A stretch of DNA of 13,805 nucleotides, taken from Aerococcus sp. UBA6277. GTDB lineage: Bacteria > Bacillota > Bacilli > Lactobacillales > Aerococcaceae. This document shows, piece by piece, positions 7,871 to 13,805 of this stretch. The number at the start of each line of letters is the position of its first letter. The stretch's first letter is position 1. The translations under genes and the position numbers were made by a program. Below the pieces are notes generated by a model. That model did not search any database, was not told the DNA's origin, and saw nothing but the letters and a program-made list of their open reading frames with translations. The DNA lies in the NCBI RefSeq assembly GCF_002440555.1, contig NZ_DJUR01000003.1:119932-133736 (forward strand). Direction: 5' to 3'.

Positions 7871-7891
7871 TAGAATAAGGAAGGTGATGAC

Positions 7892-10153
7892 ATGTCAAAA
7901 AAACGTGTCTACGAAGTTGCTAAGGAAATTGGCGTATCAAGTAAAGAGTTATTGAAGGCTGCAGAAAAAGCAGGGTTTGAATATTCAAGCCATATGGCAT
8001 CAATGACTGATGACGAAGTGAATAAGCTGAAAAGTGGCTTTGCAAATAAATCAGCAGGTAAGGAAGACAATAATAAACAGTCAGCGAAAGTAGCTGAAAG
8101 TCAAACAGCTAAGAAAGCTGAAAATAAACCTGTAGAAAAAGGTTCAGCTAAATCAGCACCTGTTAAATCAAATGCTAAGCAAAACCAGCACCAAAACAAG
8201 TCGCAAAATCGCAATAACCCAGCAAAAGAGAATAAAAATATGAATAATCAAAAGAACAATTTTAAAAATAATAGTAATAATAAAAATGGCGGATTTAAAG
8301 GTAAAGGCAAAAAAGGGAAAAAAGGTCGTTTTAACAATGACCAAAACCGCCCTCAAAGCAATCCAGTACCACCAAGAAAGAATAAGCCACTTCCAGAAAA
8401 AGTGGAATATACTGAAGGTATGACTGTTGCGGATATTGCTAAAAAAATTCACCGTGAGCCAGCTGAGATTATCAAAAAACTATTCTTGATGGGTGTACCA
8501 GCTACACAAAACCAAGCATTAGATAAAGATGCTATCGAGTTAATTCTTGAAGAATATGGTGTAAAAGCTGAAGAGAAAGTTATTGTTGACCAAGCAGACT
8601 TTGAACATTACTTTGAAGAAGCTAAGAATGCAGACGAAGAAGATTTAGAAACTCGTCCAGCAGTTGTAACCATCATGGGGCACGTAGACCATGGTAAAAC
8701 AACTTTACTTGACTACCTACGTAACGCTCAAGTTGTTGACGGCGAAGCGGGTGGTATCACACAACATATCGGTGCCTACCAAGTACGTGAAAATGACCGT
8801 TTAATCACTTTCCTAGATACACCAGGACATGCGGCCTTCACAACAATGCGTGCGCGTGGTGCTGATGTAACGGATATCGTTATCCTTGTAGTAGCAGCCG
8901 ATGATGGTGTAATGCCACAAACCATTGAGGCGATTAACCATGCCAAAGCAGCTGGTGTACCAATTATCGTTGCAGTAAACAAAATTGATAAACCAACAGC
9001 TAATCCTGACCGGGTAATGCAAGAGTTAACTGAATACGGCCTAATTTCTGAAGAATGGGGCGGGGACACAATCTTCGTAAATATCTCAGCTAAATTTGGT
9101 CAAAATGTAAGTGACTTACTAGAAATGATTTTATTAGTTTCAGACGTAGAAGAATATAAAGCTGTACCAAACCGTTTAGCTTTAGGTTCTGTAATCGAAG
9201 CGCGTCTTGACCCATCTAAAGGTGCTATTGCGACGTTATTAGTCCAAGAAGGGACATTGCGTGTTGGGGACCCAATTGTTGTTGGTGATACACATGGACG
9301 TGTCCGTGTAATGACTAATGATACTGGTCGCCGTATCAAGCAAGCTGGCCCATCAACACCAGTTGAAATCACTGGTTTACAAGAATCACCACAAGCTGGT
9401 GACCGCTTTGTAGCCTTTGATGACGAAAAAACAGCCCGTGCTGTTGGTGAAGAGCGTGCGAGCCGTGCCTTACAAGAACGTCGTCAAGCAAACCATGCCG
9501 TAACCTTAGACAACTTATTCGAAACGCTACAAGAAGGCGAATTGAAATCAGTTAATGTCATTATCAAAGGGGACGTTCAAGGTTCTGTTGAAGCCTTAGC
9601 TGGAAGCTTGAAAAAAATCGAAGTTGAAGGTGTTAAAGTAAATATCGTTCACCAAGCAGTTGGTGCAATCAACGAGAGTGATATTACTTTAGGTCAAGCG
9701 TCACAAGCCTTAATCATTGGTTTTAACGTTCGTCCTACACCACAAGCTAAATTACAAGCAGATGCAGATGAAGTAGAAGTACGTCTATATAACATCATTT
9801 ACGATGCAATTAATGACGTAGAATCAGCGATGACAGGTATGTTAGACCCTGAATTCATTGAAGAAGTAACTGGTACTGTACAAGTTCGTGAAACTTACAA
9901 TGTATCTAAAGTAGGTACAATTGTTGGTGGTTACGTATTAGATGGTACAATCTACCGTAACTCACAAGTTCGTATCATCCGTGATTCAATTGTCATCTAT
10001 GATGGTCAATTAGGTTCGTTACGTCGCTTTAAAGATGATGTGAAAGAAGTATCTCGTGGATTTGAACTAGGTCTTACAATTGAAAACTACAACGATATTA
10101 AAGTAGATGACGAAATTGAAGCATACCGTATGGTTGAAGTGAAGAAAAAATAG
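7892..10153 (+). CDS. infB: Translation initiation factor IF-2
   Basis: The GTPase that positions initiator fMet-tRNA on the 30S subunit and drives subunit joining. Of 753 residues, 1-50 form an IF2_N domain ([19 protein letters not shown]). Residues 51-170 are a disordered linker very rich in Lys, Asn and Gln. Residues 173-225 form the second IF2_N domain. The G domain follows with G1 GHVDHGKT (263-270), G3 DTPGH (309-313), G4 NKID (363-366) and G5 SAK (399-401). The beta-barrel domain II, the domain III region ([16 protein letters not shown]) and the fMet-tRNA-binding C-terminal domain complete it. All catalytic motifs are intact, including the switch II His of DTPGH. The length is slightly above Bacillus IF2. 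The ATG follows AAGGAAGGTGAT. It is 80 bases from ylxQ and 12 bases before rbfA, with no ylxP between. Confidence 0.98.
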   Translation: MSKKRVYEVAKEIGVSSKELLKAAEKAGFEYSSHMASMTDDEVNKLKSGFANKSAGKEDNNKQSAKVAESQTAKKAENKPVEKGSAKSAPVKSNAKQNQHQNKSQNRNNPAKENKNMNNQKNNFKNNSNNKNGGFKGKGKKGKKGRFNNDQNRPQSNPVPPRKNKPLPEKVEYTEGMTVADIAKKIHREPAEIIKKLFLMGVPATQNQALDKDAIELILEEYGVKAEEKVIVDQADFEHYFEEAKNADEEDLETRPAVVTIMGHVDHGKTTLLDYLRNAQVVDGEAGGITQHIGAYQVRENDRLITFLDTPGHAAFTTMRARGADVTDIVILVVAADDGVMPQTIEAINHAKAAGVPIIVAVNKIDKPTANPDRVMQELTEYGLISEEWGGDTIFVNISAKFGQNVSDLLEMILLVSDVEEYKAVPNRLALGSVIEARLDPSKGAIATLLVQEGTLRVGDPIVVGDTHGRVRVMTNDTGRRIKQAGPSTPVEITGLQESPQAGDRFVAFDDEKTARAVGEERASRALQERRQANHAVTLDNLFETLQEGELKSVNVIIKGDVQGSVEALAGSLKKIEVEGVKVNIVHQAVGAINESDITLGQASQALIIGFNVRPTPQAKLQADADEVEVRLYNIIYDAINDVESAMTGMLDPEFIEEVTGTVQVRETYNVSKVGTIVGGYVLDGTIYRNSQVRIIRDSIVIYDGQLGSLRRFKDDVKEVSRGFELGLTIENYNDIKVDDEIEAYRMVEVKKK

Positions 10154-10165
10154 AGGTGATACACA

Positions 10166-10561
10166 ATGGCAAAATTTAGAGCTGAACGTGTAAGTCAAGA
10201 GATCCTTCGCGATGTTAATGACATATTGAGAAAAACTGTTAAAGACCCCCGCGTTGAAGGTGTTACAATTACAGATGTAGAAGTTACTGGTGACTTACAG
10301 CAAGCAACTATTTTCTACACTACATTGAGTGAATTAGCCAGTGAACGTGAAAAAGCGCAAAAAGGTTTGGAAAAATCTAGTGGTTTAGTTCGTTCTGAAA
10401 TTGGTAAACGCCTAAACATCTATAAAACACCAGAAATATTCTTTGAACGTGACCGTTCAATTGAATATGGTAACCATATCGACCAATTGCTAGCACAATT
10501 AAACAAAAAAGACGATTTTGATAGCATGTCTGACGCTGAGTCAGATAAGTTAGTCGATTAA
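10166..10561 (+). CDS. rbfA: Ribosome-binding factor A
   Basis: A 131-residue KH-fold protein that binds 16S rRNA during late 30S maturation. Recognisable segments are the start FRAERVSQEILRDVNDIL, then KDPRVEGVTITDVEVTGDL with the following strand QATIFYT, and the helix LVRSEIGKRLNIYKTPEI followed by FFERDRSIEYG. The acidic last 20 residues form a short tail. A GAGGTGAT ribosome site (10153-10160) overlaps the last base of the infB stop codon, so the two genes are tightly coupled. It is the last gene of the operon: a strong terminator begins eight bases after its stop codon. Confidence 0.96.
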   Translation: MAKFRAERVSQEILRDVNDILRKTVKDPRVEGVTITDVEVTGDLQQATIFYTTLSELASEREKAQKGLEKSSGLVRSEIGKRLNIYKTPEIFFERDRSIEYGNHIDQLLAQLNKKDDFDSMSDAESDKLVD

Positions 10562-10568
10562 TAAGTAG

Positions 10569-10620
10569 AAAGGCCCCGGGAATTATAGCAAGTATGCTGT
10601 AATTCCTGGGGCCTTTTTTG
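10569..10620 (+). terminator. Strong terminator at the end of the rimP-rbfA operon
   Basis: A 22-bp stem (10569-10590 with 10595-10616) contains only two G-U wobbles, a four-base AGTA loop and a run of six T (10614-10619). The GC-rich base (GGCCCC) next to the T tract makes it very efficient. The flanking A run means it may also act on the minus strand. Confidence 0.95.
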
Positions 10621-10983
10621 TTGTTTGTGAGGTTGATTTTTAGAATAAATCTTCGAAATGTGGTGTGAAAATACTGATATATCGACCTTTAGCGTGGTGA
10701 AATATACCTATTTTTCAAAAAATAATTGTTACATACAATGTCATAAATATAACTTATTAAAATATGCAAGAATTGATGTAAGTGCTGTAAATGTTGTCAT
10801 ACTGGGAAAATGTTGAATTGTAACAATTGAGATGAAAATGTTAAAAATTACAAAACATTTCAGTCCATTTAAAGCCCCTTAACGAATGGGTTTATAGGGT
10901 TTTCTTTTGAATCTATACCGTGTAGTATATTGCATGTAGTCGAAACAGTGGCTAAATAAACAGCTAAGCAATAGCTAAACAAA
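10621..10983. other. Long AT-rich non-coding region upstream of the LysM gene
   Basis: No convincing gene is present on either strand. One possible promoter is TTGTTA (10726-10731) with TATAAC (10748-10753), spaced 16 bases. TGTAAG, TGTAAA and TGTCAT occur at nine-base steps (10777, 10786, 10795), and further TGTTA/TGTAA words are scattered around. They do not fit the TGTWAH-N5-TGTWAH WalR box in either orientation. Just before the ribosome site, GCTAA recurs at 10951, 10963 and 10974. The region probably holds the regulation of the cell-wall hydrolase, but I cannot name the regulator. Confidence 0.4.
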
Positions 10984-11001
10984 TAAGGAGTTTTACTTAA
11001 C

Positions 11002-11826
11002 ATGAAATTTAACAAAACTATTTTAGGAACAACATTTGCATTGTCAGCATTATTTGCGACAGCAGGCTTTAACACTGAAGATGCTAAAGCAGCAGAATGG
11101 ACAGCACGTAGCGTTGAAGAAGTTTCAGCTGATATGCAAGCAATTGATGAATCAACTTCTGAGTATACAGTAGTATATGGCGATACTTTATCAGTAATCG
11201 CTAATGCAGCAGGTGTTGACGTGAATACACTAGTACAAATTAATGAAATTGAAAATGCAGATTTAATTTTCCCATCTAAGTCTATTTCATTTACTAAAAA
11301 TGATGAAGGTGAAGTAAATGAAGTTGTCGTAGAAGATACAAACAATAAAAAAGATACTTATAAAGTAGAGGAAGAAACTGTTGAGAAAACTGAAACAGTT
11401 GAAGAAGCAGAAGAAACAACTGTAGAACCAGTTGCATACGAAGCTGAAGAAACAGCAACTGTACAAGCAACTTCATATGAAGCAGAAGAAACATCTTCAA
11501 CTTCTTCATACTCAGCAGCAGAAGAAATCCCTTACCAAGTATTGCAAGTAGTAGAAACTGAAGCTGGTCCGAGCTACTCTGAAAAAGCAGCAGTATTCTC
11601 TGTAATCCTTAACCGTGCAAACTCAGGTAACTGGGGTGGTACTACATTATCAGCAGTAGTTAACGCATCTGGTCAATTTGAAGTTGTTTCAAACGGTATG
11701 GCAGCTAGCGCTACAGTATCAGAACAAACTTACCAAGCTGTTAACGATGTATTAACTAACGGTGTAACTACATCAGCTGAATCATTCCGTGCTTCAGGTG
11801 ACGGCGTGACAAACGTATTCTTCTAA
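11002..11826 (+). CDS. Secreted LysM protein with SleB-like cell-wall hydrolase domain
   Basis: A 274-residue exported peptidoglycan-binding protein. Residues 1-31 form a Sec signal peptide (KFNK, hydrophobic core, AKA-A cleavage site). Residues 55-97 are one LysM domain (YTVVYGDTLSVIANAAGV, ending with FPSKSISF). Residues 100-177 are an acidic Glu/Thr/Val linker with repeated YEAEET units. From about 180 to the end the sequence resembles the SleB/CwlJ hydrolase_2 family: ETEAGPSYSEKAAVFSVILN (185-204), GQFEVVSNG (224-232), and the final TNVFF. Glu187 in TEAG is at the position of the family's catalytic acid. SleB enzymes are lytic transglycosylases of spore cortex, but this secreted LysM form more likely remodels the vegetative wall. 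The hydrolase call is by motif resemblance. A TAAGGAG site lies 11 bases before the ATG. It is a single-gene unit between two terminators. Confidence 0.8.
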   Translation: MKFNKTILGTTFALSALFATAGFNTEDAKAAEWTARSVEEVSADMQAIDESTSEYTVVYGDTLSVIANAAGVDVNTLVQINEIENADLIFPSKSISFTKNDEGEVNEVVVEDTNNKKDTYKVEEETVEKTETVEEAEETTVEPVAYEAEETATVQATSYEAEETSSTSSYSAAEEIPYQVLQVVETEAGPSYSEKAAVFSVILNRANSGNWGGTTLSAVVNASGQFEVVSNGMAASATVSEQTYQAVNDVLTNGVTTSAESFRASGDGVTNVFF

Positions 11827-11848
11827 TTTAAATTCAAATACAATAAAC

Positions 11849-11879
11849 AAAAAAATCGGGAGCTCTCCCGATTTTTTTT
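11849..11879. terminator. Bidirectional terminator after the LysM gene
   Basis: ATCGGGAG and CTCCCGAT (11855-11872) pair around a two-base centre. The stem is flanked by seven A on the left and eight T on the right, so a T tract follows the hairpin on both strands. It can serve the LysM gene on the plus strand and the broken DUF1304 gene on the minus strand. Confidence 0.9.
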
Positions 11880-12056
11880 AGTTCATTATTTTTTGCAAGA
11901 TCGATATTAAATGGTATAGGTTTGTTTAGTTAAGTTTCATCGTTCTAATAATAGAAAAACCACCTAATTATTTGTTTACGAATAACGCGTTAAAAAAATA
12001 GAGAGTTAAACTAGGATTCAAATGATTATCTAACGTGCATTACTCTGTTCATTCTA
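11880..12056. other. AT-rich spacer, no gene recognised
   Basis: No coding signal or stable hairpin is visible on either strand. It contains GATTCAAATGATTATC at 12015-12030, which closely matches a sequence beside the integrase (12682-12698). Confidence 0.4.
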
Positions 12057-12416
12057 TTATAGAAAGGTTGAGAATAAGGCTAAAATAGATAGTCCACCTT
12101 GTGTCAATATAATTTTTTTACTACTAGTGAAGCTACCATATGTGGCCACTAAAATAATGTAGACAAATATCATACGAACAATCTCAATAGAAGCACTACT
12201 GAAAAATAATGCATATAATAGCGCTAGACCAATGAGACCATTATATATACCCATATTTTATAATAAGGTATTCAATGATTTCCCTTTCAACTCATCTCTT
12301 TCCATATTGAATATTTTACTTGTTTGGACTGATGTGGTAGTAATTGTTTGTATATACATGATATAAAAGAATTCTAATGCGACTAAAAAAGTTAATACAG
12401 TTGTTATAACTGACAT
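12057..12416 (-). pseudogene. DUF1304 small membrane protein gene interrupted by an in-frame stop
   Basis: Read on the minus strand from the ATG at 12416, the frame gives 52 residues (start MSVITTVLTFLVALEFFYIM), then TAA at 12260-12258. It continues in the same frame as N-M-G-I-Y-N-G-L-I-G to the natural stop at 12057. Together the parts give about 118 codons with four hydrophobic segments, the normal size of DUF1304 proteins. The break falls just before the conserved NxGIYNG motif, and the C-terminal YGSFTSSKKIILTQGG part also fits. A good ribosome site (GAGGAGAG) precedes the first ATG. One base change (for example AAA or CAA to TAA) explains the interruption, so it looks recently inactivated. 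Alternatives are two separately translated halves, restarting at the ATG at 12254 with no good ribosome site, or a sequencing error. The family's function is unknown. Confidence 0.7.
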
Positions 12417-12460
12417 GGTCAATCTCTCCTCTTAACTGACAAAGTAATCTTCGTTTTCTA

Positions 12461-12488
12461 AATATAAAACATTTTTATGATTTTTCAA
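12461..12488 (-). promoter_or_regulatory. Possible promoter of the DUF1304 gene
   Basis: On the minus strand TTGAAA (12488-12483) and TATATT (12466-12461) are spaced 16 bases, each with one mismatch to consensus. They lie about 45 bases upstream of the ATG at 12416. The sequence is AT-rich, so chance matches are common. Confidence 0.45.
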
Positions 12489-12564
12489 AGGATTTATACA
12501 TGCAACGTTAAGCTGCATTAACATGAACACTTAAAAAAAGGAAAATTAGAGAACTTTACAGTGT

Positions 12565-12600
12565 AAATAAAAAAGCTGTTGCTCATAAATAGCAACAACT
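12565..12600 (-). terminator. Minus-strand terminator beyond the tRNA remnant
   Basis: On the minus strand AGTTGTTGCT pairs with AGCAACAGCT (10 bp, one wobble) around a seven-base loop, followed by a run of T (12573-12569). It lies 22 bases beyond the 3' end of the tRNA fragment, where a host tRNA terminator would be expected. It would also stop transcripts from the integrase. Confidence 0.85.
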
Positions 12601-12621
12601 GAATAACTTTTCATTTGAATA

Positions 12622-12643
12622 CGCCCGGAGGGAATCGAACCCC
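12622..12643 (-). other. tRNA 3'-end fragment, likely attachment site (attL/attR core)
   Basis: The minus strand reads GGGGTTCGATTCCC followed by TCCGGGCG: a T-arm and the 3' half of an acceptor stem. No matching CGCCCG 5' acceptor strand, D-arm or anticodon arm is found upstream within the expected 75 bases. The 5' T-stem strand AGGGG pairs poorly with CCCTC (a mismatch and a wobble), as expected where identity with the original tRNA ends. A tyrosine integrase gene ends about 90 bases away. Together this points to the duplicated core left by site-specific integration into a tRNA gene. The acceptor sequence is reminiscent of tRNA-Arg, but the identity cannot be fixed. Confidence 0.7.
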
Positions 12644-12703
12644 TTACCTAATGGAATGCTGATATATCAACGTTTCTATGCGATTCAAATTGATTATAGG
12701 CTA

Positions 12704-12725
12704 ATGTGTTTAGAGATGTGTTTAG
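12704..12725. repeat. Two 10-bp direct repeats near the attachment site
   Basis: ATGTGTTTAG occurs at 12704-12713 and again at 12716-12725, a 12-base period. The pair lies between the tRNA fragment and the integrase stop codon. Such short direct repeats beside an att core are typical arm-type binding sites for the integrase N-terminal domain. Confidence 0.55.
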
Positions 12726-12730
12726 ACTTT

Positions 12731-13681
12731 CTAGAAATTAACATATTTTGCGAACATTTGAGCAGATTCGTTTTTACTGTTTTCAGTTACGTGCGTATAG
12801 ATATTCATAGTCGTTTGAATATCAGAATGACCTAATCGCTCCATAACATCCTTCATAGGTACACCAGCTTCAAAAAGTAGTGAACAATGCGTATGACGAA
12901 AACCATGTATATTCATCATCGGTAAATCAAACCTGTTACATATTTTGACTAAAGCATTTCGAGGTGCCATTGTGTTTAGTGGGGTATTATCCTTCCACTT
13001 ACTGAATATGTATTGATTAGGTTGAATAGCGTTAAAGCCAAAACCAATTAAAGTTTTCGCCTGTTCAGCTTTCCATGTTTTGAGTATCCTAATGGTATTA
13101 TCGTCGATAGTAATTGTCCGTACGCTAGATTCGTTCTTAGTAGATCCTACATACTGACCGTTCTCGCCACGTTTAACAGCTTTATTAACGGTTAAAAGAC
13201 CTTGGTTAGTGTCGATGTCATCCCATGTTAAAGCGAGCGCCTCGCCACGTCTAAGACCAGTAAAGGCTAATATACGGAAGAACGCCTCCCATTTGCGTGT
13301 ATTCATATTAGATAGACAAGTCATGAAGGTTTCCAGTTGCTCCTTCGTGTAGAAGTCCAGCGTTTCCTTTTCTTGCTTTACCAAGGGCTTGCTAGGTAAA
13401 ATAACAAAGTCGCAAGGGTTTTCTGTGATGTATTTGAGCTTATAGGCGTATTTCAATACACGATTAAACTTATTGAATACCGTCTTAAATTCTTGTAAAA
13501 TCTCCCGCCATTCATGAACAGCAGTTTGAACTTGGCTAACTTGTATTTTATCGATATAATATTTACCAAAGCGGGGGAGAATATGCGTTCTGAATACCTG
13601 TTTCGTTTTAACTAGGGTACTTTGTTCGACATCTTTCTCATAAATTAAAAGCCACTCTTGATAGAGAGCCTCAAAGGTCAT
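12731..13681 (-). CDS. Tyrosine-type site-specific integrase (ICE/phage, ICEBs1-like), N-terminus uncertain
   Basis: From the ATG at 13681 the protein has 316 residues: a SAM-like core-binding domain (about 1-100) and the catalytic domain. The complete catalytic set is visible: Arg144 (TGLRRGE), Lys182 (STKNESSVRT), His259 and Arg262 (HGFRHTH), His285 (RLGHSD) and the nucleophile Tyr295 (NIYTHV). The frame stays open upstream to a TAA at about 13799-13801, encoding Y-N-K-R-G-F-K-S-K-K-D-A, which resembles the end of the arm-binding AP2-like domain of full-length integrases (about 370-400 aa). The ATG at 13681 has no good ribosome site. The gene is therefore either N-terminally truncated by a nonsense or frameshift change, or starts unusually. 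It points toward the tRNA remnant, so the element lies to the right, beyond the window. Confidence 0.85.
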   Translation of the reverse strand: MTFEALYQEWLLIYEKDVEQSTLVKTKQVFRTHILPRFGKYYIDKIQVSQVQTAVHEWREILQEFKTVFNKFNRVLKYAYKLKYITENPCDFVILPSKPLVKQEKETLDFYTKEQLETFMTCLSNMNTRKWEAFFRILAFTGLRRGEALALTWDDIDTNQGLLTVNKAVKRGENGQYVGSTKNESSVRTITIDDNTIRILKTWKAEQAKTLIGFGFNAIQPNQYIFSKWKDNTPLNTMAPRNALVKICNRFDLPMMNIHGFRHTHCSLLFEAGVPMKDVMERLGHSDIQTTMNIYTHVTENSKNESAQMFAKYVNF

Positions 13682-13801
13682 TCTTTGGGGTTCTTTTTTT
13701 ATACCCTCATTCTGAAATTGGACTTTAGCAGTGTTATAGCTATGTTGTGCATCCTTCTTAGACTTAAAACCACGCTTATTGTATGGAATGTCAACACATT
13801 A
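13682..13801 (-). pseudogene. Upstream in-frame remnant of the integrase arm-binding domain
   Basis: Reading minus from 13798 the frame gives C-V-D-I-P-Y-N-K-R-G-F-K-S-K-K-D-A-Q and runs without a stop into the integrase ATG. KRGFKSKKDAQ is the usual last stretch of the AP2-like arm-DNA-binding domain. A TAA at 13799-13801 blocks the frame immediately before it. No ATG, GTG or TTG start is available in this stretch. Whether homologous sequence continues upstream cannot be seen because the window ends. Confidence 0.5.
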
Positions 13802-13805
13802 TTGA

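Noticed and set aside
8168..8452. Antisense open frame across the infB linker
   Set aside because: It is the complement of a Lys/Asn-rich linker, giving a meaningless Phe/Ile/Leu-rich translation; no ribosome site.
10721..10870. WalR-type boxes (TGTWAH-N5-TGTWAH) upstream of the cell-wall hydrolase
   Set aside because: Listing all TGT and ACA words gives no pair with the required 11-base step on either strand.
10869..11345. 158-codon antisense open frame over the LysM gene and its leader
   Set aside because: It mirrors the signal peptide and LysM region of a well-supported gene, with a Ser/Thr-rich translation and no family resemblance.
12600..12700. A complete minus-strand tRNA gene
   Set aside because: Only the T-arm and 3' acceptor half are recognisable. 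There is no D-arm, no anticodon arm and no complementary 5' acceptor strand, and the T-stem itself is imperfect.
1..13805. CRISPR arrays, insertion sequences or rRNA genes
   Set aside because: No regularly spaced repeats, transposase-like reading frames, terminal inverted repeats or rRNA-like sequences were seen.

Overview
The window is a low-GC Gram-positive (Firmicutes) chromosome segment, most likely from a Lactobacillales coccus. The evidence is a PolC-type replicative polymerase, strong AGGAGG-type ribosome binding sites, the rimP-nusA-ylxR-ylxQ-infB-rbfA order without ylxP, and AT-rich intergenic DNA. Aerococcus or a close relative is my best guess, but this is inference and not proven by the sequence.

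Layout. (1) Positions 2-2857 hold the C-terminal two thirds of polC, closed by a strong terminator. (2) Positions 2913-5222 hold a two-gene cassette. It encodes a membrane protein made of two DUF1538 repeats and a protein with two P-II-like domains. It is preceded by a perfect 20-bp palindrome and a terminator-like hairpin. The cassette sits between polC and rimP, which are usually neighbours in Lactobacillales. (3) Positions 5223-10620 hold the translation/transcription operon: a consensus promoter, a leader with a terminator-like hairpin, rimP, nusA, ylxR, ylxQ, infB and rbfA, closed by a very strong terminator. The truB and ribF genes that often follow are absent. (4) Positions 10621-11879 hold a long AT-rich upstream region and a secreted LysM protein with a SleB-like cell-wall-hydrolase domain, followed by a bidirectional terminator. 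(5) Positions 12057-12416, minus strand, hold a DUF1304 membrane-protein gene interrupted by an in-frame TAA. (6) Positions 12565-13805 are the edge of an integrated element: a terminator, the 3' end of a tRNA gene with no 5' part (an attachment-site scar), a 10-bp direct repeat, and a tyrosine integrase whose upstream reading frame is cut by a stop codon. The element continues past the right edge.

How the genes work together. The operon in region 3 is the conserved gene set linking 30S maturation (RimP, RbfA), transcription elongation and termination (NusA), RNA-binding factors (YlxR, YlxQ) and initiation (IF2). Its leader hairpin is well placed for NusA-dependent attenuation. The least described part is the DUF1538 plus tandem P-II pair, which looks like a transporter with its own P-II-type sensor. 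Its substrate and ligand cannot be read from the sequence.
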